In this document: piece after piece, positions 1 to 7,522 of the stretch
How positions within the stretch are numbered: the stretch's first letter is position 1
Layout: each line of letters starts with the position of its first letter
Assembly: GCA_903822375.1 (NCBI GenBank)
Contig: CAIJOU010000281.1
Location: 1-11,898, forward strand
Length of the DNA stretch: 11,898 bases
DNA from: Candidatus Hydrogenedentota bacterium
GTDB taxonomy: Bacteria > Hydrogenedentota > Hydrogenedentia > Hydrogenedentales > CAITNO01
Direction of reading: 5' to 3'
Position numbers and translations under genes: made by a program
Notes under the pieces: generated by a model
Seen by the model: only the letters and a program-made list of their open reading frames with translations
Told to the model about the DNA's origin: nothing
The model's database searches: none

Positions 1-884
1 ACCTCGGCATTCATGCCGACGGGCGACAGCACGACGGGGGTGCCCACCCCCATGAACTGCAGTGCCTTAAAGGCGCACTTGCCCCGGGCACGGGGCGTGT
101 CCACCAGGGGCATCAGGCCGATATCCGCCTCCTGCAGCACGGAGACTTCATTTTCCAGGGTCCATCGTACATTGCGGATGGGCACCCCCTCCGAATGGTA
201 ATCGCCGTCGCTGACGACCAGCAACTCAATACGGTGGGTATGGGCCAGTTCGCTTAGCGCCCGTTGCAGGTTGTCCAAGTGGCCAAGATTGTCCCGGGTG
301 CCGGTCCAGCCCAGGATCAGGGGGGCTTTCATCTCTTTGCCGCCGTAGCTTTTCTGGGAATGGCGGTCCATGTCGATGCAGGTGGGGATGACGGTGACTT
401 CGCAGCCACCGCAACCGCGCAAATAATCGGCAATGACGCTGTTCCCCGCGACGGCGTGCCGGGCGATGCGGGTCATCTTGCGCGCCCATCCGTAATCCAC
501 CGCTCCCAAAAAGGGACTGCGCACGAAGGCGGGCGGTTCCCACATGGCATCGTCCACATCGAACAGGATGCGCGGATTGAGATGCCGCATCATACGTTCG
601 AGCAGGGGTGGGCCGTAGGGAAACAGGGGGCCTTTGACGAACACCGCGTCGGCGGAAAGGACATGCCGCATTTGGGTGATGCGGGTCAGCAGAACCAGGA
701 GCAGGTAGAGCATCTTTAGCGGACGGGGCCGGTTTCCATAAAGGGTGCGCCACATCCCCACCGAGGAGGGCAGGCATAGCGTGCACTCATGCCCTTCGCC
801 GCGCAGCCGTTCAGCGAATTTTACGGCGCGATAGCGCACACCGGCGTTGCGCACCGTTTCATTCCCAAAGAAAACGAAGTGCAT
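1..884 (-). CDS. Glycosyltransferase (GT4-like), 3' part missing at window edge
   Basis: This is a probable cytoplasmic or membrane-associated glycosyltransferase that moves a sugar from a nucleotide donor, likely for surface polysaccharide or glycoconjugate synthesis. It starts at ATG 884 and stays open for 294 codons to the left edge, so the C-terminus is missing. Seen in the translation: an N-terminal YRAVKFAERL (18-27), the aspartate cluster FDVDDAMW (108-115), AGNSVIADYL (146-155) ending the N-terminal Rossmann-like half, then GWTGT (192-196), ADIGLMPL (253-260) and GKCAFKALQFMGVGTPVV (268-285). The last block matches the donor-binding region of GT4 enzymes, where a Lys/Glu-rich segment is followed by a GxPVV strand and SPVG. 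No strong ribosome binding site is visible. It is divergent from gspA with a 137-base gap. The acceptor and sugar cannot be told from sequence. Confidence 0.85.
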   Translation of the reverse strand, partial: MHFVFFGNETVRNAGVRYRAVKFAERLRGEGHECTLCLPSSVGMWRTLYGNRPRPLKMLYLLLVLLTRITQMRHVLSADAVFVKGPLFPYGPPLLERMMRHLNPRILFDVDDAMWEPPAFVRSPFLGAVDYGWARKMTRIARHAVAGNSVIADYLRGCGGCEVTVIPTCIDMDRHSQKSYGGKEMKAPLILGWTGTRDNLGHLDNLQRALSELAHTHRIELLVVSDGDYHSEGVPIRNVRWTLENEVSVLQEADIGLMPLVDTPRARGKCAFKALQFMGVGTPVVLSPVGMNAE

Positions 885-949
885 GCGTCTGCTTTCGGCC
901 GGTTCTCGGAGTTTTTATCATTTTTGGGCGAGCCGGCAGTTGCAAGCCA

Positions 950-978
950 TTGATCCAAATCTCGTTACGTGCTAAAGT
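950..978 (+). promoter_or_regulatory. Candidate sigma-70 promoter of gspA operon
   Basis: TTGATC at 950-955 and TAAAGT at 973-978 are separated by 17 bases. The -10 is preceded by TGC, giving an extended -10 (TGCTAAAGT, 970-978). Each hexamer matches the consensus at 4 of 6 positions. Transcription would begin near 985, about 37 bases before gspA, which has a GAGG ribosome site at 1013-1016. Confidence 0.45.
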
Positions 979-1021
979 ATATCGTCAATAATTTACCGTA
1001 CGCGAAACGCACGAGGCGAAC

Positions 1022-3337
1022 ATGTACGAAGCATTCTATGGGTTGCGCGAGAAACCGTTCAATCTTACGCCCGACCCAAAATTTCTGTACTTGAGCGAAA
1101 AGCACAAAGAGGCTTTCGCCCACCTGCTCTACGGCATCAAAAGCCGGAGCGGTTTTGTCATGCTCACCGGTGAAATCGGCACGGGCAAGACAACCATCTG
1201 CCGCAATCTGCTGAGCCAGTTGGAATCGGACACGGAACTGGCGTTCATCTTCAATCCCTTTCTGAGCCCCATCGAACTGTTGCGCAAGATCAACTCCGAA
1301 TTCGGAATTGACACCAAGGCGGACAATCTGCTCGGACTGACGGAAGAGCTGAACATACATCTCCTCAACGCGGGCGCGCGCGGCAAGAACTGCGTGCTCG
1401 TCATCGACGAGGCGCAGAACCTGGACGTGAAGGTGCTGGAGCAAATCCGGCTGCTTTCCAATCTGGAAACCGAATCGAGCAAGCTGATACAGATCATCCT
1501 GATCGGCCAGCCGGAACTGGGCGAGAAACTCGCCCTGCACGAATTGCGCCAGCTGAACCAGCGTATCACGGCCCGTTATCACCTTACTCCGTTGAATGAG
1601 GTGGAAACGCTGCAGTACGCGGCCTATCGCATCCATGTGGCGGGCGGCCGCAAATCGGTCAGTTTCTCCAAGGGGGCCATCCGGCAGGTATACAAGCTTT
1701 CGGGCGGCACGCCGCGCATGGTCAACGCGATTTGCGACCGGGCGCTGCTGATTGGTTACACCCGCGAGGAGCACGTGATCACGGCGGACATCGTGCGGCA
1801 GGCGGCGCGGGAAATAAAAGGGGAGCGCGTGGTGGTCCGCCGACCCGGCGAAGCGCGCCGGTGGAGCCGATGGCTTCCGAGTCCCGCGATGATGCTTGCC
1901 GCGATTCTGCTGATCGTTGTCGTTCAGGTTTTCGCCAATCCGATAGACCGAATGGCCCGGGACCTGGGCCTGTTTAACCGTCTGCTTTCCGGGGGCGAGC
2001 CGATGTCCGCGTCCGGGCCGACCCCGCCGGCCATATCTGAGGCGGCGGCAACCGACAGGACGCCGTTGTCGCCCGCGTCCGCTCCGGTGGGTGCCGAACC
2101 GGCCGTCGCAACGGCTGCGGAACTGTCGCCGGCGGCCGAGTCCATCATCGCCAGACGCGTGATTGACCGGTTGGCATCTGTGTCTGCCGCGCATGGCGTG
2201 CCGGCGCAGGAATCGTCCTTGCGGATTCTGGAGGAATTGGCCAGCCTGTCTCCCGAGGCTATCCGTGATGCCGGGCTTGGTGCGGTGCTCAAGGCTTGGG
2301 GGGCGGAGACGGGCACGAATTTCTCCGGTGGTGACAGCGCGGAAGGGTTGGCGCAGTTCTTGGCGGGCCGCGGGTTGGCCTGTGAGAATCTGCATCCCGG
2401 CACCGTGCAACTGATTGCCATGAATCTGCCCGCGCTGGTGCGCGTGAAGGTGAAGGACCAGTCGCGCTGGGTTGCGTTGGTGCGGGCCGACGAGGACCGG
2501 GTCACCCTGGTTTTGGACAGCGACCGTGAGGTTCATCTGGGCCGCACGGCCTTCAGGGACATCTACCAGAATGAGGCGCTGATCCCATGGCGTGACGGCA
2601 CGCCCGGCGCGCCCGTGATGCTGCCCAGCCAGAAGGGCAAACAGGTGGTTGCGCTCAAGCAGCAACTGTGCGGATTGGGCCTGGTTGACAGCAAGAACAC
2701 GCAAGACTCCTATGACAGCGAGACGGCCTCCGCAGTTACCGCCCTTCAAGCTGAAACCGGCCTGAAGATGGACGGCAAGGTCGGCAGGCAGGTACGCATG
2801 GTGCTCACGGCATGGAGTGGAGCCGAAAACAGTCCGTCACTGCGACCGCGCAGCGCTGCCGTTTCGTCTGGAAATGCTTCGGCCGGACACGACGAGAAAC
2901 CGACCGCTTCCGATAAACCCTCGCCTGCGCCCGCATCGGTGGAACCACCGGCGGCGGTGCCGCAAACACCGGCAGTGGCACCGGAGCCGACCATTCCCGC
3001 TCCCGAGGCGGCAAAGCCGATGAACCCCAATCCCGATTCTGTTCCCGAGGCGGCGAAACCGGAGAATCCGTTGCCGAGCGCAGCGCCCGAAACGACAAAG
3101 CAGGAAAGCCCGGCACCGGCACCTGCAAAAACTTCCGAAAAGAAGGAGCAATCCGCTGCGGCGATACCCGCAGGGGAATATCGCGCGGAAGTGGGCGCTC
3201 CCCTGCAAGTGCGAGAGTTGCCGCCGCCCACGGCAATGGAACCGTTGCCGCCCGCGGAAACGGTTCGACCGGGCGAGTCCACGGAGCCGGTGGCGGGCAG
3301 TTCGCCGCTGGTGCCCCACAACGGCGCTCCGGCATGA
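1022..3337 (+). CDS. gspA: GspA/ExeA-type AAA+ ATPase with peptidoglycan-binding domain
   Basis: GspA is an inner-membrane ATPase that, with GspB, binds peptidoglycan and helps a type II secretin assemble through the wall. The 771-residue product opens with MYEAFYGLREKPF, typical of this family. Visible parts are: AAA+ domain with Walker A GEIGTGKT (50-57), Walker B VLVIDE (125-130), sensor-like IGQPEL (161-166), RQLNQR (176-181) and GGTPRMVN (228-235); one membrane segment at about 287-304; a C39-peptidase-like region at about 415-525; and a PG_binding_1-like domain at about 535-597 containing LKQQL and LQAETGLKMDGKVG. In the C39-like part I see no catalytic Cys, and the usual His is replaced (SRWVALV), so it is probably inactive. 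Residues 600-771 are a Pro/Ala/Glu-rich tail, making it longer than Aeromonas ExeA (about 550 residues as I recall). gspB follows after 34 bases. No secretin gene is nearby. Confidence 0.9.
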   Translation: MYEAFYGLREKPFNLTPDPKFLYLSEKHKEAFAHLLYGIKSRSGFVMLTGEIGTGKTTICRNLLSQLESDTELAFIFNPFLSPIELLRKINSEFGIDTKADNLLGLTEELNIHLLNAGARGKNCVLVIDEAQNLDVKVLEQIRLLSNLETESSKLIQIILIGQPELGEKLALHELRQLNQRITARYHLTPLNEVETLQYAAYRIHVAGGRKSVSFSKGAIRQVYKLSGGTPRMVNAICDRALLIGYTREEHVITADIVRQAAREIKGERVVVRRPGEARRWSRWLPSPAMMLAAILLIVVVQVFANPIDRMARDLGLFNRLLSGGEPMSASGPTPPAISEAAATDRTPLSPASAPVGAEPAVATAAELSPAAESIIARRVIDRLASVSAAHGVPAQESSLRILEELASLSPEAIRDAGLGAVLKAWGAETGTNFSGGDSAEGLAQFLAGRGLACENLHPGTVQLIAMNLPALVRVKVKDQSRWVALVRADEDRVTLVLDSDREVHLGRTAFRDIYQNEALIPWRDGTPGAPVMLPSQKGKQVVALKQQLCGLGLVDSKNTQDSYDSETASAVTALQAETGLKMDGKVGRQVRMVLTAWSGAENSPSLRPRSAAVSSGNASAGHDEKPTASDKPSPAPASVEPPAAVPQTPAVAPEPTIPAPEAAKPMNPNPDSVPEAAKPENPLPSAAPETTKQESPAPAPAKTSEKKEQSAAAIPAGEYRAEVGAPLQVRELPPPTAMEPLPPAETVRPGESTEPVAGSSPLVPHNGAPA

Positions 3338-3371
3338 CAAAGCTTGCCGTTTTCCACGGAGCAGGGATGAT

Positions 3372-4505
3372 ATGAGCTCGATTCTTGACGCGCTCAACAA
3401 GGTCGAAGAGGACCGTAACGCACAGGCATCGGACAGCGACGCCGATGCGCCGTTTGTGCCGGAGAAGGCGGCCCGGGCGCTTATCTCCCCACCCAAGAGA
3501 AGAAGACGTTCCGCGCGGCAATCATCCCGGTTCAGCTGGAAAACCCTTGTCTATGCCGCCGGGGGAGTGGTCGGTGTCGCCCTGATTGTGGGACTGTCCG
3601 CCGGAGTGGCGCTGTTGGTCGGTGGATTCAACCGTGCCGTCCCCGCCGTGGCGGCTGCAACAAAGCCGGCAGAAGAGGCATCCGTCCAGGTGGTCGGAAA
3701 AGAAACCTACACGGTGCCCACCCCGAAGCCGAAGGAAGATCCCGCGACACCGGACGCCAAGGTGCCCAAACCCGCGGAAAAAGCCGCTGAGAAACCAAAT
3801 GAAACACGGCCGCTTCCCGTCGAGCCCAAGCCGAAAGTGGAAGTGAAACCAAAGCCCGAGACACAGGCGGTTCTGCCCGAACCGAAACCCAAGCCCGAGG
3901 AAAAGCCCGTTCCGCAAGCGGAGCCGCAGCCCGAAGCCGTGCCACCGACAGAGGTCAAGGCACCCCAATCGGAGCCGGCCCAAACGGTGGTTGAAAAATC
4001 ACAGCCGTCCGTTCCCGAGCCGGTTAAACCGGTGTTGGAAAAGCCCGCTCCAAGACCGGTTGCCGTGCCGATGAAAGTGGCCAAGGCTGCGCCCCCGTCC
4101 GCAGAGGAGCCGACCAACCCGTTGCCGACCGAAGAAGCCCTGGAGCGTGCGCGCAAAGCGGCGACTGATGCAAAGCCGACGGCGACGGTGCCGATGCGCA
4201 CCTCGCCGATAAGCCTTGCTCCCGGCCGCGCGACGGAGAAACAAGCTCCGCTGCCGGAGGATGTCAACAAACTGCCGCGGCTTGGACAGACGGAGCGCGA
4301 GCGGCTTGGTCTGGGGGAACTGCGATTGAATGTGCTGCGCGAGGCCAGTGCCAGCCAGCCCGAGGGGCTGGCAATCATCAACCTGAAGAAGGTGTACGTG
4401 GGGGAGACTATTCCGGGAACGAACGCGCGGCTAATCGCAGTACAGACCCGGGCAATAGCCATAGAAATTGAAGGTACGGGCGAGCGGTTCAAGGTGATGA
4501 ACTAG
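3372..4505 (+). CDS. gspB: GspB-like inner-membrane partner of GspA
   Basis: GspB/ExeB forms a complex with GspA and is thought to carry energy or position across the periplasm for secretin insertion. The 377-residue product begins MSSILDALNKVEEDR, the signature N-terminus of GspB proteins. A basic patch RRRR (43-46) precedes one membrane helix (about 58-84), giving a cytoplasmic N-terminus. Residues about 115-235 are a TonB-like Pro/Lys/Glu-rich linker able to span the periplasm. The globular C-terminus (about 302-377), with AIINLKKVYVGETIPG and IAIEIEGTGERFKV, fits the T2SSB C-terminal domain. A GCAGGG stretch lies just before ATG 3372. The gene is close behind gspA and ends 44 bases before the hydrolase, so all three are probably one transcript. 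Confidence 0.85.
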   Translation: MSSILDALNKVEEDRNAQASDSDADAPFVPEKAARALISPPKRRRRSARQSSRFSWKTLVYAAGGVVGVALIVGLSAGVALLVGGFNRAVPAVAAATKPAEEASVQVVGKETYTVPTPKPKEDPATPDAKVPKPAEKAAEKPNETRPLPVEPKPKVEVKPKPETQAVLPEPKPKPEEKPVPQAEPQPEAVPPTEVKAPQSEPAQTVVEKSQPSVPEPVKPVLEKPAPRPVAVPMKVAKAAPPSAEEPTNPLPTEEALERARKAATDAKPTATVPMRTSPISLAPGRATEKQAPLPEDVNKLPRLGQTERERLGLGELRLNVLREASASQPEGLAIINLKKVYVGETIPGTNARLIAVQTRAIAIEIEGTGERFKVMN

Positions 4506-4549
4506 GAAAGCGCAAAGCCGGAAGGCGGGCGACCCGGGACAACCATACC

Positions 4550-5320
4550 ATGCGGATCATCGACGTCCACTGCCATCTTGAGGCGGAAGAGTTCGCGGGA
4601 CGGTTGGAGGACGTGATTGCCGGTGCGCGCGATGCCGGGGTGGTCAAATTGATTACGGCGTCGGTGACGACGGACCAGTGGGCGCTGTCGCTTGAACTGG
4701 CCAAAACCTTTCCAGAAGTGGCCTGCGTGGTTGGGGTGCATCCCTGGTACTGCCGCGAGGAGGACTTGTCCCTGCTGGACGGACTCGCAGACGCGGTGGC
4801 GCAGGGTGCGGTGGGCATCGGAGAGGCCGGATTGGACAGCAAAATGGACCGTTCCCCCTTTCTGCTCCAAGAGGCGGTATTTGAGCGGCAACTGGCCATC
4901 GCCCGAGCGCTGAACGTGCCTATGGTGCTGCACTGCCGGGGCGCTTTCAACGAGATGCTCCACTGTTTTCGCAAGGTCGGCGTGCCGCAGCGAGGCGGGA
5001 TACTGCACAACTTCACGGGCAGTGTCGAAGTGGCCGAACAATTCCTGGAATACGGATTCGCCTTCTCCTTGGGCGGCATCCTGACTTACCGCAACAGTCG
5101 CAAGCGTAACGGCATGTTAAGGCGCATCTATCCGGACGCGTTCCTGCTGGAAACCGACAGCCCCGACATACCGCCCGTTGAGGCCAAGGAACGGCCCAAC
5201 GTTCCCGCCAACATCGTGCACAATCTGCGCGCGGTTGCGGAGATACTGGCGTTGTCCGAGGAAGAAATCGCGGATACTACCACGCGCAACGCGGCGCGGA
5301 TCTTTGGGTTGCAGCTGTAA
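4550..5320 (+). CDS. TatD-family metal-dependent hydrolase
   Basis: This is a cytoplasmic TIM-barrel hydrolase of the TatD family, whose studied members are divalent-metal nucleases (3'-5' exonuclease on DNA or RNA) or D-aminoacyl-tRNA deacylase-like enzymes. The 256-residue length is normal. All expected metal ligands are present: H7 and H9 (DVHCHL), E92 (GEAGLD), H128 (VLHCRG), H153 (ILHNFTGS) and D203 (LLETDSP). Also seen are VGVHPW (61-66) and a C-terminal NAARIFGL, the usual family ending. The active site looks intact. No good Shine-Dalgarno site precedes ATG 4550; the GAAGG at about 4521 is too distant. It may rely on coupling with gspB upstream. Which TatD paralogue it is (TatD, YcfH or YjjV type) cannot be decided here. 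Confidence 0.9.
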   Translation: MRIIDVHCHLEAEEFAGRLEDVIAGARDAGVVKLITASVTTDQWALSLELAKTFPEVACVVGVHPWYCREEDLSLLDGLADAVAQGAVGIGEAGLDSKMDRSPFLLQEAVFERQLAIARALNVPMVLHCRGAFNEMLHCFRKVGVPQRGGILHNFTGSVEVAEQFLEYGFAFSLGGILTYRNSRKRNGMLRRIYPDAFLLETDSPDIPPVEAKERPNVPANIVHNLRAVAEILALSEEEIADTTTRNAARIFGLQL

Positions 5321-5362
5321 GTGTTGCGTTTCTGCAGTTATGTGGGTGGGTAGGTGGAGTTT

Positions 5363-5483
5363 TTCAGCGCAAGACGGAACTCACCGGTTTTGCGGACACC
5401 ATTTTCCCATCCCCATCCCCCCCGGCTTTCCATTTCGATCCTCATTCTTCTCTGCTATAATACGCGTGTCGTTCAGCGCAAGA
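5363..5483 (+). repeat. 12-base direct repeat pair upstream of the lipoprotein gene
   Basis: TTCAGCGCAAGA occurs exactly at 5363-5374 and again at 5472-5483, 109 bases apart. The second copy lies just downstream of the promoter -10. The stretch 5321-5523 holds no gene; besides this repeat and the promoter I see only a pyrimidine-rich tract at about 5400-5455. The repeat could be a remnant of duplication or a regulator site. Confidence 0.4.
5453..5461 (+). promoter_or_regulatory. Extended -10 promoter (TGCTATAAT)
   Basis: A perfect extended -10 element, TGCTATAAT, has its TATAAT at 5456-5461. The -35 position (about 5433-5438, TTTCGA) is weak, as is usual for TGn promoters. Transcription would start near 5468 and serve the small exported protein and the ATP-grasp gene. 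Confidence 0.6.
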
Positions 5484-5523
5484 GGGCTACGTGCGGCAAC
5501 AGGACGGGAGGACAATTGCGACC

Positions 5524-5853
5524 ATGAAAAGGTCAACAAAAGTTGTGCTGACCATGCTGGGGTCCGTGGCGGCGACCATCGCGGCAAACGGATGCAGCGG
5601 CTGCGTTGGCACCAAAGGGTCTGCACAGCAAATGCAGACATCCGACGGGATCTATCAGGGTTGTGACGGACGGTACTACCCGGGCTATGTGGGCGGACGG
5701 GGATACATTCCCATGGGGGGCGGTGCCCAGACGGGCACGCTCGGCCCGGGCGGCGCCATGGGGGTGTCCGACGGCGGCGGTAAAGCCGCATCGCCGGGAG
5801 GGGTAAGCCGCGGTGGCTTTGGCGCGGCGGGCCACGCATCAGGCGGGGGGTGA
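5524..5853 (+). CDS. Small Gly-rich YgiB-like exported protein
   Basis: The 109-residue product opens with a signal sequence, MKRSTKVVLTMLGSVAATIA. A Cys at position 24 (ANGC) is a possible but non-ideal lipoprotein cleavage site. The mature part is rich in Gly with DGIYQGCDGRYYPGY (41-55) and ends in VSRGGFGAAGHASGGG. The terminal SRGGFG block resembles the C-terminus of E. coli YgiB (DUF1190; TRGGFG as I recall), and the next gene is a YgiC homologue, which reproduces the ygiB-ygiC gene order. I therefore call it YgiB-like, although it is about half the usual length. The start at 5524 is preferred over GTG 5491 because it directly precedes the signal peptide and follows a GGGAGGA site (5506-5512). 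The function is unknown; it is probably at the outer membrane or in the periplasm. Confidence 0.65.
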   Translation: MKRSTKVVLTMLGSVAATIAANGCSGCVGTKGSAQQMQTSDGIYQGCDGRYYPGYVGGRGYIPMGGGAQTGTLGPGGAMGVSDGGGKAASPGGVSRGGFGAAGHASGGG

Positions 5854-5858
5854 TTCCT

Positions 5859-6998
5859 GTGGAGAGGATGCGCATTCCGGAGCGTCGGAACTGGCGGGAA
5901 AAAGTGGAATCGCTGGGGTTCGTTTTTCATACGGTGAACGGCGAGCCTTACTGGAATGAGAGGGTGTGCTACCGCTTTGCGCCGCATCAGATCGACACCA
6001 TCGAGCAAGCCACCAATGACCTGCACGCAATGTGCCTTGCCGCCGTTGAATATGTCCTTGCCAATGGACGACTCGTGCAAATGGGTATTCCGGACGATTT
6101 GGCGCCCCTGATCTTCACTTCATGGGACCAGGACCACCCCACCATGTATGGCCGTTTTGACCTGGCCTACGATGGCCAGGGGCCGCCGAAAATGCTCGAA
6201 TATAATGCCGACACGCCGACGTCCCTGCTGGAGGCCGCCGTGGTCCAGTGGCAGTGGCTGGAAGACGTGTGTCCCAAGGCGGACCAGTTTAATTCCATCC
6301 ATGAAAAACTTCTGGACGCCTGGCGCTGGATGAAGGGCAACGCACTGCACGGAGAGAGACTGCATCTCGCCTCATTGGAGGACGTGGAGGATGAAATCAC
6401 GGTCGCGTACATGATGGATGTGGCTTCCCAGGCGGGGATTGACACCAATCGGATGTTGATAAAGGACATCGGTTGGGACGCCGGACGGGGCACCTTTGTC
6501 GATTTGGAGGGCGGCGCGATCAGGAACATGTTCAAACTTTATCCATGGGAATGGATGGCGGCGGACGCGTTCTGGCCCAATGTTCATGCCTGTTTCGGTG
6601 CCATGCTTTGGATTGAGCCCGCATGGAAGACCGTGCTTTCCAGCAAGGGCATTCTGCCGATTCTCTGGGAACTTTATCCCGGGCATCCGCTCCTGCTGGA
6701 AGCCTATTTCGACGAGCCCAACGGAATGGCCGAGCACGTGCGCAAACCGCTGTTTTCCCGGGAGGGAGCCAATGTGACGATGACGTCCCGACGCGGGACA
6801 TTCGAAACGGGCGGGGATTACGGCGGGGAGGGCCACATATTTCAGGCACTCGCACCCATTCCCAGTTTCGACGGCAATTATCCCGTGCTGGGCAGTTGGA
6901 TCATAGGGGATGCCGCCTGCGGCATGGGCATTCGTGAATCGCGCACACCCATCACCGGAAACGAAAGCTGCTTTGTGCCGCATTTCTTCGAAGAATGA
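5859..6998 (+). CDS. ygiC: YgiC-type ATP-grasp ligase (glutathionylspermidine synthase-like)
   Basis: This belongs to the preATP-grasp/ATP-grasp family related to the synthetase half of glutathionylspermidine synthase, which joins a carboxylate to an amine using ATP. The true substrates of YgiC/YjfC members are not established. Key blocks are GFVFHTVNGEPYW (20-32), LEYNADTPTSLLEAA (113-127), FKLYPWEW (225-232), EPAWK (253-257), KPLFSREGANV (296-306) and GSWIIGD (345-351). They match E. coli YgiC almost throughout. From GTG 5859 the N-terminus reads MERMRIPERRNWREK, nearly the E. coli start (MERVSITERPDWREK as I recall), so I prefer it over GTG 5850, which overlaps the previous stop. A G-rich ribosome site lies at about 5845-5850. 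The length of 379 is normal. It has no amidase domain, so it is not a bifunctional Gsp enzyme. It is likely translationally coupled to the upstream gene. Confidence 0.88.
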   Translation: MERMRIPERRNWREKVESLGFVFHTVNGEPYWNERVCYRFAPHQIDTIEQATNDLHAMCLAAVEYVLANGRLVQMGIPDDLAPLIFTSWDQDHPTMYGRFDLAYDGQGPPKMLEYNADTPTSLLEAAVVQWQWLEDVCPKADQFNSIHEKLLDAWRWMKGNALHGERLHLASLEDVEDEITVAYMMDVASQAGIDTNRMLIKDIGWDAGRGTFVDLEGGAIRNMFKLYPWEWMAADAFWPNVHACFGAMLWIEPAWKTVLSSKGILPILWELYPGHPLLLEAYFDEPNGMAEHVRKPLFSREGANVTMTSRRGTFETGGDYGGEGHIFQALAPIPSFDGNYPVLGSWIIGDAACGMGIRESRTPITGNESCFVPHFFEE

Positions 6999-7055
6999 CT
7001 TGAGACGCCCGTCTCCTCGGCGGAGGGCCTCTCCACGCCGCGAAACAAACAAATT

Positions 7056-7083
7056 GGGGGTCGGTTCTGCTGAACCGGCCCCC
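7056..7083 (+). terminator. Hairpin terminator downstream of ygiC-like gene
   Basis: GGGGGTCGGTTC (7056-7067), a TGCT loop, and GAACCGGCCCCC (7072-7083) form a 12-bp stem with one T-G wobble on the plus strand. The following bases alternate G and T rather than forming a clean T run. On the minus strand a T-rich stretch (AATTTGTTTGTTT) follows the same hairpin, so it may also end transcripts from the microprotein genes. Confidence 0.65.
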
Positions 7084-7114
7084 GTTGTGTGTGTGTCCGA
7101 GTCGGATGGCGCGG

Positions 7115-7240
7115 TCAGGTAAGCGGGTCTTTGCTTCCGAACAATGCCGACTCCAGGAAACTGAATATGGGAGTGGTGAGGAAATTGTCAAAGAGTCCCA
7201 CCAGCAACTTCACAAGAATACCCAGCAGATCATTCAACAT
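7115..7240 (-). CDS. Hydrophobic microprotein 1 (41 aa), unknown function
   Basis: An unrecognised 41-residue ORF begins MLNDLLGILVKLLVGLFDNF, continues with LTTPIFSFLESALFGS, and ends KDPLT. It starts at ATG 7240 after AAGGA (7248-7252 on the plus strand), about 7 bases away. Residues about 5-30 are almost all Leu, Val, Ile and Phe with few charges (D4, K11, D18, E30), so it should insert in or lie on a membrane. It has no signal-peptide cleavage site. It resembles the 38-residue ORF just upstream: both start with LND, have an LFDxFL-like core and end near LFG/LLG plus S. Having two neighbours of this kind, each with its own ribosome site, supports real translation. Toxin, membrane regulator or surface-active peptide are all possible; none is shown. 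Confidence 0.6.
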   Translation of the reverse strand: MLNDLLGILVKLLVGLFDNFLTTPIFSFLESALFGSKDPLT

Positions 7241-7300
7241 GGCTCATTCCTTTTGGTTTCAGTCTTGCGCCAGCGGCGCGTTAACTCACATTGTTGCCGG

Positions 7301-7417
7301 TCAGGAGCCGATGCCCAACAGGCCGTTCAGCGCGCCGGTGAGAAGGTCTTCCAGAAAACTGGAGAGGAAGTCGAACAGTGCGGAGATTAATCCCGGGAAG
7401 AAATCGTTAAGCGACAT
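7301..7417 (-). CDS. Amphipathic microprotein 2 (38 aa), paralogue of microprotein 1
   Basis: An unrecognised 38-residue ORF begins MSLNDFFPGLISALFDFLSS, continues FLEDLLTGALNGLL and ends GIGS. A strong ribosome site, AAGGAG (7426-7431 on the plus strand), lies 8 bases before ATG 7417. Hydrophobic residues recur every 3-4 positions (L3, F6/F7, L10/I11, L14/F15, L18, F21/L22, L25/L26, L30, L33/L34). The polar face holds N4, D5, S12, D16, S19, E23, D24, T27 and N31, so it should be a clean amphipathic helix. It contains no Lys or Arg and four acidic residues, which argues against a cationic antimicrobial peptide. It lies 60 bases before microprotein 1 on the same strand and downstream of amt. 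I see no clear promoter of its own in 7418-7522. Confidence 0.65.
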   Translation of the reverse strand: MSLNDFFPGLISALFDFLSSFLEDLLTGALNGLLGIGS

Positions 7418-7522
7418 TTGAAAAACTCCTTTCGATTGATACGTTTTTGTCGGTAACTCTCAGGCGCCGACCTTCGGGCCGCATGTCACGCGGGCCGGTT
7501 CCTGCACACAGTTTTTTCGGGC

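Noticed and set aside
965..2749. 594-codon open frame on the minus strand opposite gspA
   Set aside because: It lies wholly antisense to a clear gspA, shows no recognisable domain, and is explained by GC-rich codon use in the true gene.
5491..5523. GTG start adding 11 residues to the YgiB-like protein
   Set aside because: The added residues are polar and charged and spoil the signal peptide; the GGGAGGA site fits ATG 5524.
7089..7421. 110-codon plus-strand frame in the region between the two hairpins
   Set aside because: It has no ribosome site and no protein-like pattern, and it overlaps both microprotein ORFs, which have ribosome sites and related sequences on the other strand.
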